A program made the translations under genes and the position numbers. A stretch of 64,000 nt of DNA from contig CAWJVZ010000004.1 in assembly GCA_963846475.1 (NCBI GenBank), positions 2,294,001 through 2,358,000 on the forward strand, given 5' to 3'. The notes beneath the pieces are model-generated. The model made no database searches and had not been told where the DNA came from. It saw only the letters and a list, made by a program, of their open reading frames with translations. This document shows, piece by piece, positions 8,559 through 18,244 of the stretch; within the stretch, counting starts at the first letter, position 1, and each line of letters starts with the position of its first letter. The DNA comes from DASWJZ01 sp963846475. Its GTDB lineage: Bacteria; Pseudomonadota; Alphaproteobacteria; Rhizobiales; Afifellaceae.

Positions 8559-8804
8559 TCAGTCTGAATTCTCAGGCAAGGCCGGGAAGCCGTCCATGAT
8601 GGGCGGCGGACCGTTGCGAGTCTCCGTCGCGCTCCTGGCGAGCTGCAGCCACCCCTCTCTAATTTCCAGCCAGCTCGTCTGTTCGGCTGGCGTGCCGGCG
8701 CGCTCTGCTTGGCGAGCGCACTCCTCTGCCCGTTGCAAGAAGATTGCGGCGGTGTCCGCCAACGAACTCCCCTGTCCCGCAATCCCGAACCGGGGGTAAC
8801 TCAC
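8559..8804 (-). CDS. Small hypothetical protein, rhizobial 'RAEEC' type
   Basis: An 81-residue soluble protein. FLQRAEECARQAERAGTPAE and WLEIREGWLQLARSA form two helices; short proteins with R-A-E-E-C-R/A followed by W-L-x-I-x-x-x-W are common in rhizobial genomes and have no known function. The start is GTG at 8804, backed by GGGAGAG four bases upstream. The C-terminal NGPPPIMDGFPALPENSD is probably disordered. Confidence 0.6.
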   Translation of the reverse strand: MSYPRFGIAGQGSSLADTAAIFLQRAEECARQAERAGTPAEQTSWLEIREGWLQLARSATETRNGPPPIMDGFPALPENSD

Positions 8805-8890
8805 ACTCTCCCGAGTGAGTTCCGTCGGATCCTAATCAAGCGACCGAACCGGACGCGACAAGCGGTGCGGGATTATGCAATCGGCCGGCG

Positions 8891-9136
8891 TTACTTGCGG
8901 CGCGTGAGCCGGTCGCGGACCCAAATCTCCGCTTCGGGCAGATCGGCAAAAATCCGCGGCAGCTCGAAGCAGCGACCGAAGCCGGCTTCAAGGTGCCAGG
9001 CGCCCTGGTCGCTTCCGTGGACCTGATCGGCAAGGCGCACCAGTACGGCGACGAGCCTGCCCTCATGGAGGACCAGGACCCCCTCGCTGTCGTCGCTCGC
9101 CGTCTCAACCGCGACCGGCTGGAAAGTGATGGCCAT
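8891..9136 (-). CDS. Small hypothetical protein downstream of the Crp regulator
   Basis: An 81-residue protein with alternating strands (GVLVLHEGRLVAVLVRLADQ) and a C-terminal helix (EAEIWVRDRLTRRK). I do not recognise the family. ATG at 9136; it lies 24 bases after the stop of the Crp/Fnr gene on the same strand, so it is probably its operon partner. Confidence 0.55.
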   Translation of the reverse strand: MAITFQPVAVETASDDSEGVLVLHEGRLVAVLVRLADQVHGSDQGAWHLEAGFGRCFELPRIFADLPEAEIWVRDRLTRRK

Positions 9137-9160
9137 CTCCGCAGCAACCCGAAGGGGCGG

Positions 9161-9952
9161 TCAGTCCACCGCCTGCCCGGCAACCGGCCGCTGGCTGTCG
9201 CCGCCATCGCCCCGGCGCGCTGCTCCTTCCGCCGGGCGGAGGTGCAGATATTCGGGATCGAACTCGCCGGCTTCCTTAAGGCCTTCCCAATCGTCGATCT
9301 TGAGCCAGCCGCTCTTCAACGTGAGCAGACCGGCCGCGCGCAGCTCCTGGAGTGTCCGGTTGACGTGGACGTTCGACAGGCCGAGCGCGTCGCCGATCTC
9401 GGCCTGCGTGATCGGCCATGGGAACTCATGATCCGTGGTGAGGCCGACCGTCTGCATCTTTACAAATTGCTCGCACAGGAGATGCGCGATCCGGGCATAG
9501 GCCGAGCGGCGGCCGATGCTGGTCATCCACTCCCGGAAGATCGCCGCGTCGACCAGCGTATCCTTCCAGATCGCCCGGGCAATGCGCGGAAATTTTTCGG
9601 TGATGCTGAGCATCGTGCCGTGCGGGATGAGCGCGACCTTGCAGGCGGTCAGCGTTCCGATGCTGTGGTCCATCCTGTGCAGGATGAAGCTCTGCGCGTC
9701 GAAAATGTCGCCGGCGCAATGGAACGACATGATCTGGCGGCGGCCATCGGCGACGAGCTTGTAGCGGCAGACGATGCCTTCAAGCAGCAGATTGCAGTCG
9801 GACGGGCGGTCGCCCTCCACCACAATGTCCTCGTCGGCGCGGAACTCGGCGATGCGCGAGCACGCCTGCTCCAGGACGTGTTCCTCCTCCGGCGTCAGAG
9901 GGAATAGATGGTGCAGCTTTTTGATGAGCGGATTTTGGTGCGTGGACTGCAA
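9161..9952 (-). CDS. Crp/Fnr-family transcriptional regulator
   Basis: About 263 residues: a cyclic-nucleotide-binding-type beta-roll (about residues 15-125; EDIVVEGDRPSDCNLLLEG and RQIMSFHCAGDIFD), a dimer helix, and a C-terminal winged helix-turn-helix (about 150-225; ITQAEIGDALGLSNVHVNRT, then LRAAGLL). It lacks the cysteine cluster of Fnr proteins, so it is not an iron-sulfur oxygen sensor of that type; cAMP-contact residues are not obvious either. The start appears to be TTG (9952), since no in-frame ATG precedes the beta-roll. It may act with the small gene at 8891. Confidence 0.85.
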   Translation of the reverse strand: MQSTHQNPLIKKLHHLFPLTPEEEHVLEQACSRIAEFRADEDIVVEGDRPSDCNLLLEGIVCRYKLVADGRRQIMSFHCAGDIFDAQSFILHRMDHSIGTLTACKVALIPHGTMLSITEKFPRIARAIWKDTLVDAAIFREWMTSIGRRSAYARIAHLLCEQFVKMQTVGLTTDHEFPWPITQAEIGDALGLSNVHVNRTLQELRAAGLLTLKSGWLKIDDWEGLKEAGEFDPEYLHLRPAEGAARRGDGGDSQRPVAGQAVD

Positions 9953-10121
9953 CGGCTCATCCCATTCCAGGCGGGAGCGCAGCGCAGTCTCTCAGCCACC
10001 GGGGCCTGATGTAGAACATCGAGCCGGTGATGGCATTAACATAGGTTGCCCCGGCCCCGATTGCGAGCTTTTTCGGGCCGGCGGCTCAGCACGGCGGCGC
10101 TTCCCGCACACCCATGATGCT

Positions 10122-11027
10122 CTAGGCGCGCCGCGCCGGCCAGGTCATTGCCGCGACGCCGGCGACGACGAGGAGCAGCCCGAAAATATCCGCCGGATCG
10201 AGCGCCTCGCCAAGAAAAATCACGCCGATCGCCACGCCGATCGGCACGCGGAGATACGCCTGGCTGGTGGTGCCGACCGAGCCGAGCGATTTCAGCAGCC
10301 GGAAGAAGATGACGAAGGCGAGCGCGGTGGAGAAGATCGCCAGCCCGAACAGAGCGGCGATCGACGCGGCGGATGGGTCGAGGTTCCACGGCCGGTCGAC
10401 GACGAGGCTGAGCGGCACCAGCATCGCCGCCCCGGCGATCAGCGAGCCGGCCGCCGGCACCATCGGATCGAGGCCGTGGAAGCGGCGGCCGAAGATGGCG
10501 GCGATGGCGTAGCAGATCGTCGCCAGCACGATCGCCAGTTCTGCGACGATGTGCGCGCCGAAGCCGCCAAAGGCGTCGAAGCCGATGATCAGCGCGATGC
10601 CGGCGAGCCCGGCCGCGACGCCGAGAAGTTTCCATGCCGACGCCGGCTCGTGGCGGGTCACCGCGAAGGTGAGGAGGAAGGTGAAGATCGGCGACGTCGA
10701 ATTGAGGATCGCCGCGAGCCCCGCATCGACCGTCAGCTCCGCCCAGGCGATCAGCGTGAACGGCACGACGCTGTTCATCGACGCCTGGAAGGCAAACTGC
10801 CGCCAGGTGGCCAGATCCTTGGGCAGAAGCACGCCCCGGAGCCGCATGATGGCGACGAGCAGCAGGCCGGCGATCAGCGTCCGCGCCGCTATGAATGTGA
10901 CGGGCGGGATGGTGGCGACGCCGATCTTTATGAAGGTGTAGGAGGCGCCCCATAGCGTCGCCAGGAGCAGGAGCAGAGCATAGTCGGCGATCTGCGGCCG
11001 GGCATGACTCGTGGCGGGCGGGGGCAT
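10122..11027 (-). CDS. DMT-superfamily transporter (EamA)
   Basis: A 301-residue membrane protein with ten hydrophobic helices in two EamA repeats. The N-terminal repeat shows LLLLATLWGASYTFIKIG and PPVTFIAARTLIAG, the classic EamA start; the second begins near LAIVLATICYAIAAIFGRRF. EamA proteins export amino acids, metabolites or drugs; the substrate is unknown here. ATG at 11027, the second codon of a possible TTG-ATG start. It lies on the same strand as, and 160 bases downstream of, rnpB. Confidence 0.88.
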   Translation of the reverse strand: MPPPATSHARPQIADYALLLLLATLWGASYTFIKIGVATIPPVTFIAARTLIAGLLLVAIMRLRGVLLPKDLATWRQFAFQASMNSVVPFTLIAWAELTVDAGLAAILNSTSPIFTFLLTFAVTRHEPASAWKLLGVAAGLAGIALIIGFDAFGGFGAHIVAELAIVLATICYAIAAIFGRRFHGLDPMVPAAGSLIAGAAMLVPLSLVVDRPWNLDPSAASIAALFGLAIFSTALAFVIFFRLLKSLGSVGTTSQAYLRVPIGVAIGVIFLGEALDPADIFGLLLVVAGVAAMTWPARRA

Positions 11028-11187
11028 CAAGAACTCTCAATTCGTCCGGCCGAGAATGGCCGCACGCGCCGGCAATGTCCCGCGCCGACACTTCGTCTTC
11101 GCGGCCCGGGACACGCGCGCTCGCTTGACGGAGCCCGGCCGCGTCGGTTTTCGCCGCGCCTTCGCGGTGGAGTTCGCGGCGGAGAAA

Positions 11188-11630
11188 CTGCCAGCCGGCC
11201 TGTAAGCCGGGTTCTGTAAGGCCGCCGGGCCAACCCGGCGGCGCGACGGCCATTCATCTGGAGCGCCCGTCGCCGGACGCTTCGCGCGACCGACCCGGAC
11301 GGCTGGCCTGGAAAAGGCCGGGCCCAAGCGCCCTGGGGCAAATGGGGCCCGCGCCGTCCCTTCTTGGTCTTGCTCCCGGTGGGGTTTACCGTGCCGCCCC
11401 CGTTGCCGGGGGCGCGGTGGGCTCTTACCCCACCCTTTCACCCTTGCCCCGCCAGCGAACCGGTCTGATCAGCTCAGGCCGATCGGCAGGCGGGGCGGTC
11501 TGCTCTCTGTGGCACTTTCCCTGGGGTCGCCCCCGCCGGGCGTTACCCGGCACCGTTTTTCCATGGAGCCCGGACTTTCCTCCCCGCCCGTCCTTGCGGA
11601 AGAGCGAGGCGGCCGTCCGGCCGGCTGGCA
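11188..11630 (-). ncRNA. rnpB: RNase P RNA, bacterial class A
   Basis: Read on the minus strand, about 440 nucleotides have the conserved blocks of RNase P RNA in order: GAGGAAAGTCCGGGCTCC near the 5' end, CACAGAGAGCA, GGGTGAAAGGGTG, GGTAAGAGCCCACCG, GGCACGGTAAACC and, near the 3' end, ACAGAACCCGGCTTACAGG. The ends are set by helix P1: GCCAGCCGGCC at the 5' end (11,629-11,619) pairs with GGCCGGCTGGC at the 3' end (11,200-11,190). It is the catalytic RNA that matures tRNA 5' ends. Exact termini may differ by a few bases. Confidence 0.95.
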
Positions 11631-11686
11631 CGAGACAGGTGGCATCGACTGGGGAGAAGGTCAACCCGCGCCTGCCCCTGAGGACG

Positions 11687-11917
11687 TCAAGCCGCCTGCG
11701 GAACGTAATGCAGGGTCAGGAGATCGGTGCGCCGGCAGGGAAAGAGCGCGTAGGCGCGTCCTTCATTATCGCTGAATTCCACGAGCACTGTCGCCTCATC
11801 AAGCGGCTCCACAATGGTTCCAACCTGTCCGCGCCGCAGCCCTTCAGCCGGCGCGTCGGTGAGCAGCGCCACCACGTCGAGGACACCAGCCTCAGTCGGC
11901 GTTGTGCCTTCTTCCAT
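11687..11917 (-). CDS. DUF4926 domain-containing protein, 76 aa
   Basis: A small beta-rich protein. LDVVALLTDAPAEGLRRGQV, then GTIVEPLD, VLVEFSDNEGRAYALFP and LLTLHY make up the whole DUF4926 domain, an uncharacterised family that often accompanies toxin-antitoxin or DUF6883-type genes. The ATG at 11917 gives the usual length; a GTG at 11959, right after the upstream stop, would add 14 residues. It follows the lipoprotein gene by 10 to 50 bases on the same strand. No partner toxin is seen next to it. Confidence 0.72.
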   Translation of the reverse strand: MEEGTTPTEAGVLDVVALLTDAPAEGLRRGQVGTIVEPLDEATVLVEFSDNEGRAYALFPCRRTDLLTLHYVPQAA

Positions 11918-11968
11918 CACAAAACCCAACAGGTGACGAACCCGGATTTTCTCACGCACGAAGTGCCG

Positions 11969-12364
11969 CTACTGCTTCGGAGCTTCCAGCTGCTCCGGCA
12001 CCTCGTCCGCGTCCGCAGAGCTGTCGCCCTGCACGTCGACGGGCGCCGGGTCCGTGAGCAGCGCGTCGGCGGCGTTCTTCAGCCGCTGGCCGGCCTGGTC
12101 GAGGTTCTCGCGGATCGCCGGCGCGTTCTCCTCCAGGGCGTCGAGGCCGGCCTTGCCGGCGTCGCCGAGGCTCTCCATCGTCTGCCGCGCCGCCTCGCCG
12201 GCTTCGCCGAGCGCCTGCTCGGCCCGCTCGCCCGCCGTGCCGGAAGGCGCCGCCGTCTCTCCGGCCGGCGCTTCGGGCGCCTCCGCCGCCGGCTTTTCGG
12301 CATCGTCGCAGGCCGCCAGGGCCAGCACGGCCAGGCCGGCAATCAGCATCGAACTGGTCCGCAT
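11969..12364 (-). CDS. Small lipoprotein, acidic and alanine-rich
   Basis: 131 residues with a lipoprotein signal peptide: MRTSSMLIAGLAVLALAAC, lipid-accepting Cys19. The mature part is low-complexity and acidic, with helical amphipathic segments (GEAGEAARQTMESLGDAGKA, AIRENLDQAGQRLKNAADAL) resembling apolipoprotein-like or entericidin-associated proteins. An AGGAGG Shine-Dalgarno precedes the ATG at 12364. Function unknown; location is the inner or outer membrane periplasmic face. It diverges from the 5-oxoprolinase gene. Confidence 0.75.
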   Translation of the reverse strand: MRTSSMLIAGLAVLALAACDDAEKPAAEAPEAPAGETAAPSGTAGERAEQALGEAGEAARQTMESLGDAGKAGLDALEENAPAIRENLDQAGQRLKNAADALLTDPAPVDVQGDSSADADEVPEQLEAPKQ

Positions 12365-13189
12365 CCAAACCTCCTCGGTCGAGCCGACAATTCACGAAGC
12401 GGCAGGGCGTTCCGCGGATCGACAGGCGCCTTCCTGGCCTCTAGCTTCACGCCGCTGCGGCCGGGAGCGCGCGATGGCGGAAAAGTGGGATTTCTGGGTC
12501 GACCGCGGCGGCACCTTCACCGACGTCGTGGCGCGCGATCCGGAAGGCCGGCTGCACGCCTCAAAACTTCTGTCGGAGAACCCCGGCGCGTATCGGGACG
12601 CCGCGGTCGAGGCGATCCGCCGCCTCCTCGCGGTCCCGGCGGGCGCGCCGATCCCGTCGGGAAAAATCGGCGCGGTGAAGATGGGGACGACGGTCGCCAC
12701 CAACGCGCTCCTGGAGCGGCAGGGCGAGCGGACCGCGCTCCTCATCACCCGCGGCTTCCGCGACGCGCTCCGCATCGGCTACCAGGCGCGGCCGGACATC
12801 TTTGCCAAGCATATCGTGCTGCCGGAGCTCCTCTATTCCCGCGTCGAGGAAATCCTCGAACGCGTGCGCGCCGACGGCACGGTGGAGGCGGAGCCGGACG
12901 AAGCGGAGGTGCGCCGCGTCCTGGAGAGCCTCGCCGCGGAGAATTACCGCTCGCTCGCCATCGTCTTCATGCATGCCTGGAAATATCCCGCGCACGAGGC
13001 GCTGGTGGCGCGCCTCGCCCGCGAGCTGGGCTTTCCGCAGGTCTCCGTCAGCCACGAGGTCTCGCCGCTGGTGAAGCTGGTCGGGCGCGGCGACACCACG
13101 GTGGTCGACGCCTATCTCAGCCCGATCCTTCGCCGCTACGTGGCCCAGGTGGCGGGCGATCTCGGGGTGCGGACCGACAGACCGACGGG

Positions 13190-13340
13190 GGACGCCGATA
13201 ACCTCCCCCCTGAGGGGAGGTCGAGAGCGGCGGAGCCGCTCCGGGAGGGGGCACGCCCGCGGATGGTCCACCCCCCCACTCGGTTCGCCCCGCCGAGTCC
13301 GGCGACTCGATCTCCCCCTCGAGGGGCGAGATAAGCGATG
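13190..13340. repeat. Palindromic repeat inside the HyuA domain
   Basis: A GC-rich insertion with CCCCCCTGAGGGG, CGGAGCCGCTCCGGGAGGG, and CCCCCTCGAGGGG hairpin units, located between ILRRYVAQVAGDLG and GPRLMFMMSSGG of the 5-oxoprolinase, where family members have only a few residues. As read, the frame stops at 13,332. If the run of seven C at 13,269-13,275 is two bases too long, the repeat becomes an open, in-frame insert of roughly 45-50 residues. Confidence 0.7.
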
Positions 13341-13506
13341 CGTCGTCGCTCGGCATCGAGGACGGCCCCCGGCTGATGTTCATGATGTCCTCCGGCGGGC
13401 TCACCGCCGCGCATCTGTTCCAGGGCAAGGACGCCATCCTGTCCGGCCCGGCGGGCGGCGTCGTCGGCGCCGTCGAGACGGCCAGGATGGCCGGCTTTTC
13501 GCGCGT

Positions 13507-13542
<36 letters not shown>

Positions 13543-13620
13543 CTCGCATTACGACGGCGAGCTGGAGCGGGCCTTCGAGACGGAGGTGGCGGGGGTGCGC
13601 ATGCGCGCGCCGATGATGCG

Positions 13621-13651
<31 letters not shown>

Positions 13652-14099
13652 ATCCTCTTCTACGAGTCCGGCCGCTTCCGCGTCGGCCCGCAATCGGCCG
13701 GCGCCAATCCCGGCCCCGCCTCCTACCGCCGCGGCGGCCCGCTCACCGTCACCGACGCCAACGTCATGGTCGGAAAGCTCCTGCCGGAGCATTTTCCGGC
13801 GATCTTCGGCCCGGACCAGGACCAGCGGCTCGACGCTGAGATCGTGCGGGAAAAATTCGCCGAGCTCGCCGAAACAATCGCCGCCGCGGAAGGCCGGACC
13901 CGCACGCCGGAAGAGATCGCCGCCGGATTTCTGGAAGTGGCCGTCGAGAACATGGCGAACGCCATCAAGAAAATCTCCGTCGCGCGCGGCTACGACGTGA
14001 CCAAATACGCGCTCGCCTGTTTCGGCGGCGCCGGCGGCCAGCACGCCTGCATGATCGCCGACCGGCTCGGCATGGAGACCGTCCACATCCACCCGCTTT

Positions 14100-14137
<38 letters not shown>

Positions 14138-16035
14138 ATCCGCGCCAATCGCAGCCGCGCCGTCGTGCTTCCCCTGTCGCCCGCCGTCGAAGCGGAGCTT
14201 CAAAAGGTTCGATCGGCGCTGGAGGCGGAGGTTCGCAGCGAGCTCAAAAGCCAGGGCCTGAACGATGCCGAAATCAGCATCTATGCCCGTATGCACATCC
14301 GCTACGACGGCACCGATATGGCGCTCCCCGTTCCGGCAGGGACGGCGGCCGAAATGCGCGAGGCTTTCGAGGCGGAGCACCGGGCCCGCTTCGGCTTCGT
14401 CTATGACGACAAGCCGCTGGTCGCCGAAGCCGTCGAGGTGGAGGCGGTCGGCGGCGGCGCGGCGATCGCCGAGCCGGATCTCCGCGCTGACAGAGGAGGA
14501 GCCCGTCGCCGCCTCCCGCTCGCGATTCTTCTCGGAGGGCGACGTGGCACGACGCCGGTATTTACCTGCGCGACGCCGTGCGGCCCGGCCAAAGCATTTC
14601 CGGCCCGGCGCTGATCATCGAGCCGCACCAGACGATCGTCGTGGAGCCCGGCTGGGCGGCGCGAGATCACGCCGAAGAACCACGTCGTGCTGCGCCGCGT
14701 GGTACGCGCGCGCCCGCGCGCATGCGATCGGGACGGAGGCCGACCCGGTGATGCTGGAGGTGTTCAACAACCTCTTCATGTCGATCGCCGAGCAGATGGG
14801 CGTGACGCTGCAGAACACCGCCTATTCGGTCAACATCAAGGAGCGGCTGGATTTCTCCTGCGCGCTGTTCGACGCGACCGGCGCGCTGGTCGCCAACGCG
14901 CCGCACATGCCGGTGCATCTCGGCTCGATGGACCGCTCCGTCGACATCGTCCGAAAGCTCAACCCCGATATCGCGCCGGGCGACGTCTATGCGCTGAACG
15001 CCCCCTACAACGGCGGCACGCATCTGCCGGACATCACCGTCGTCACGCCGGTTTTTGACAAGGAGGGTGCCAAAATCCTGTTCTGGGTGGCGATCGCGCG
15101 GCCACCACGCCGATGTCGGCGGCACCGCGCCGGGCTCGATGACGCCGCGCGCCACGACCGTCGACGAGGAGGGCGTGCTCATCGACAATTTCCGGCTGGT
15201 CGAGCGCGGCCGCTTCCGCGAGGCGGAGCTGCACGAGCTCCTGACCGAACCATCCCTTTCCCTGCCGCAACCCGGCGCAGAACGTCGCCGACCTCAAGGC
15301 GCAGATCGCCGCCAACGAGAAGGGGGTGCTGGAGATCAGGAAGATGGTGCGGGAGTTCGGGCTGGAGGTGGTGCAGGCCTACATGGTCCACGTGCGCGAC
15401 AACGCGGCGGAAAGCGTGCGCCGCGTCATCGAGAGGCTGCACGATTCGGAGTTCGAATATCCGACCGACCAGGGTTCGGTGATCAAGGTGAGGATCAGCG
15501 TCGACAAGGCGAAGCGCTCGCGCCAAGGTCGACTTTTCACCGGCACCTCGGAGGCGAAGCCGAACAATTTCAACGCCCCCGCGCCGGTCACCCGCGCCGC
15601 CGTGCTCTACGCCTTCCGCGTCATGGTGGAGCAGAACATCCCGATGAACGCCGGCTGCCTGGAGCCGATCGAGATCGTCATCCCGGAAGGCTCGATGCTT
15701 GCGCCGCAATATCCGCGCGCCGTGGTCGCCGGCAATGTCGAGACCAGCCAGCACGTGACCAACGCGCTGTTCGGCGCGCTCGGCGCGCTGTCCTCCGCGC
15801 AGGGGTCGATGAACAACCTCACCTTCGGCAACGACAAATACCAGTATTACGAGACGATCTGCTCCGGCGCGCCGGCGGGCGTGCTGAACGACGGCAGCGG
15901 CTTTTCCGGCACCGACGCCGTGCACACCCACATGACCAACTCGCCGCCTCACCGACCCGGAAGTGCTGGAGATGCGCTTCCCCGTGCTCCTGGAGGACTT
16001 CCACATCCGCCGCAAGCCCGACGAGATTCCGGCAG

Positions 16036-16180
16036 GCGCCCCTCCCCCCTTGCGGGAGAGGGTGGCCCCCGGCCTCAGCCGGGGGTCGGGAGAGGGCCAC
16101 GCCTCAAGCAATGATGCGACGGACGCGCTCCCCCACTCACCCCCTACTCCTCAGTCCCCCGCTTCCGGCTCCGGCGGACG
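16036..16180. repeat. Palindromic repeat inside the HyuB domain, in frame
   Basis: The segment CCCCTTGCGGGAGAGGGT ... GGGTCGGGAGAGGG (16,041-16,098) is the same kind of element as the one at 28,291-28,358; a proline/serine-rich stretch follows to about 16,180. It lies between FPVLLEDFHIRRKPDE and GRGRWNAGNGTLRTIRF, which are adjacent in other 5-oxoprolinases, and keeps the reading frame without a stop, adding about 45 residues (APPPLRERVAPGLSRG and onward). Confidence 0.7.
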
Positions 16181-16439
16181 CGGCCGCTGGAATGCCGGCA
16201 ACGGCACCTTGCGCACCATCCGGTTCCTAGAAAAAATGGACTGCGCCATCCTCTCCTCGCACCGAAAAATCCGTCCGCACGGCCTGAATGGCGGCGCCCC
16301 CGGCGAGCTCGGCGCCACCTGGGTGCGGCGAAACGACGGAAACCTGGAGGAGCTCGAAGGCGCCGATCAGACGGTGTTGGAGGCCGGCGAGGCGGTGATC
16401 GTCAGGACACCGACGGGGGGCGGCTACGGAGAGCCCTGA

Positions 16440-16772
16440 GCGAGCGTATACGGCTGAGCGCAGTTTGAGGCTTCATGATGAGGTTGTTTTGCGAAGCAGG
16501 ATGGTTACTGCCCCGTAAAGGGCCGCGCGGTGTTTTGCGGCGGCCGCGTTCATACCTGGACAGGTCCGGAACGAAGCAGGGGCGAATCAGCGAGCCTGTG
16601 GATATTCCCGGCCCGTTCTCACCGCCTGTGGTGGTCGGGCACGGGCCGAGACACAAAGGTTCCCGTCGAGCTTCAGCCGCGGGAGCCTCGGCTCGCCGTT
16701 TTCCTTAACCTTGCCGTGCCGATCCGGGACAATTTACTGTTTCCACCGGATCCCGGCCGAGCGCGCTGCGCT
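16440..16772. other. Intergenic region, no gene seen
   Basis: 333 bases between the convergent 5-oxoprolinase and dehydrogenase genes. Short open frames exist on both strands but none has protein-like composition or a plausible start. No tRNA, obvious terminator or repeat was found. Confidence 0.4.
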
Positions 16773-17675
16773 TCAGTCCTTCGCCAGGCTGACGCCGTTG
16801 AGGCTGGCGACGTGGTCGGAGAGCATCGGCAGGTAGTCGCCGCCCTTGCCCATCGCCTCCGCCGTGGTGAGGTAGTTCTTCGCCGCCGAGCCGACGAAAT
16901 GCGCCACGCCGGCCTGGTTGGCGAGGCCGGCGAGGTAGCGCATGTCCTTGTGGGCATTCTGCAGGGTAAATTTGTGGGCGTCGCGGTCGCGCCCGACGAC
17001 GTATTGCATAAAGGTGTCGTAGAAGCCGCAGCTCATGCGGCCGCCGCCGATGACGGCGTGAAACTGGGCGGGCGCGATGCCAACGCGGGCGCCGAGCGCC
17101 AGCGCCTCGGAATAGAGCGCGGCATAGCCGATCGACACGAAATTGTTGAGGAGCTTCATCGTGTGGCCGGAGCCGACCGGGCCCATATGGACGATCTTGG
17201 CGGCGAAGCAGGCGATGACGGGCCGCGCCGCCTCGAAGGCGGCGGGGTCGGCGCCGATCATGCAGTCGAGCGTGCCGGCCTCCGCCTCCTTCGGCGTGCG
17301 GCTGAGCGGCGCGTCGACGAAGGCGATGCCGGCGGCCCGCAGCTCCTCGGCGAGCGCGCCGGTAGAGACGGGATCGGAGGTGGAGGAATCGATCACCATC
17401 AGGCCGGGACGGGCACCCGCCAGGATGCCGTCGGGGCCGCGCACCAGCGCCTCGACCTGCGGGCTGCCGGTGACGCAGAGCACGATGATCTCGGCCTCCG
17501 CCGCCATGGCGCGCGGGCTCGCCACCTCGCGGGCGCCGCGGCCGACGAGATCGTCGATCGGCGCGCGGTTGCGGTGCGCCATGACGAGGAGCGGAAATCC
17601 CTTCGCCAGGATGTTCTTGGCCATGCCGTGGCCCATCAGGCCGAGCCCGATGAAGCCGACCGTCTTGTTCGCCAT
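16773..17675 (-). CDS. NAD(P)-dependent oxidoreductase, beta-hydroxyacid dehydrogenase family
   Basis: A 300-residue protein of the 3-hydroxyisobutyrate dehydrogenase family. Residues 5-18 carry the Rossmann motif GFIGLGLMGHGMAKN; the substrate motif is seen as DAPLSRTPKEAEAGTL, and the catalytic lysine lies in GSGHTMKLLNNF. ATG at 17675 gives the normal length; the 17 codons upstream do not fit the family. Its relatives oxidise 3-hydroxyisobutyrate, tartronate semialdehyde or similar compounds; the exact substrate is not clear. Single gene, minus strand, followed downstream by the end of the 5-oxoprolinase on the other strand. Confidence 0.87.
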   Translation of the reverse strand: MANKTVGFIGLGLMGHGMAKNILAKGFPLLVMAHRNRAPIDDLVGRGAREVASPRAMAAEAEIIVLCVTGSPQVEALVRGPDGILAGARPGLMVIDSSTSDPVSTGALAEELRAAGIAFVDAPLSRTPKEAEAGTLDCMIGADPAAFEAARPVIACFAAKIVHMGPVGSGHTMKLLNNFVSIGYAALYSEALALGARVGIAPAQFHAVIGGGRMSCGFYDTFMQYVVGRDRDAHKFTLQNAHKDMRYLAGLANQAGVAHFVGSAAKNYLTTAEAMGKGGDYLPMLSDHVASLNGVSLAKD

Positions 17676-17761
17676 GCCGGACCCCCGCTCGCGTCGCAGC
17701 AGCGGAGAATGCCGGCTGCGGTGCACTTCCTATGCCGGAGAGATGCGGCGCTGAAAAGCCC

Positions 17762-18130
17762 TCAGGCGGTCCGCCGGAGGTCGAAGCCGGTGGCGCCGGC
17801 CTGCTCGCAATGAACGGCGTTCGGGCTCGTCAGCGTGCAGACGGCGGAGAATTGCTGCTGGCGCTGTGCCGAGATCCAGCTCAGGTTCGCGGTGTTGCCG
17901 GAAACGCTGTAGCTGCCCTGCGCCAGGACGGCGTTGGTGCGCGCGTCCGTGGAGGTGAACTGGCCGCCCTGGAACGAGGCCACGAAGATGCCGTCGCTGG
18001 ACCTCCATTGGCCGTCGAGGGCGGTCCGTTGGGGGCCGGTCGAGAACATCTGCGGCATGGAGCCCGTCTGACAGGCGCCGAGCAGAGCGGTGGAGAACGC
18101 AAGCACGAGCGTGGCGGATCGGCGAATCAT
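17762..18130 (-). CDS. Omp10-family outer-membrane lipoprotein
   Basis: A 122-residue lipoprotein. The signal peptide ends LLGAC (Cys20). The mature part follows Brucella Omp10 closely in pattern: LDGQWRSSDGIFVASFQGGQ, then NAVLAQGSYSVSG, and CTLTSPNAVHCEQAGATGFD with two cysteines, as I recall for Omp10 (126 residues). It should therefore be a small beta-barrel or AprI/Inh-like fold anchored in the outer membrane. ATG at 18130. It stands 110 bases downstream of the VWA protein gene but is probably transcribed alone. Confidence 0.8.
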   Translation of the reverse strand: MIRRSATLVLAFSTALLGACQTGSMPQMFSTGPQRTALDGQWRSSDGIFVASFQGGQFTSTDARTNAVLAQGSYSVSGNTANLSWISAQRQQQFSAVCTLTSPNAVHCEQAGATGFDLRRTA

Positions 18131-18244
18131 GAGAGCCCCCGAGGTTGCTTCCGGCAATATTGGGCCCGGGCTGCCGCATGTCCAGAATAGGTGTCGCGAA
18201 GCCCGCCGCCTGTGGCCGGCGCGCACCAGGGGGAGCAGCCGCCG

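Noticed and set aside
16475..16708. A 77-codon plus-strand frame between 5-oxoprolinase and the dehydrogenase
   Set aside because: No Shine-Dalgarno, no protein-like pattern, and an equally long frame exists on the opposite strand.
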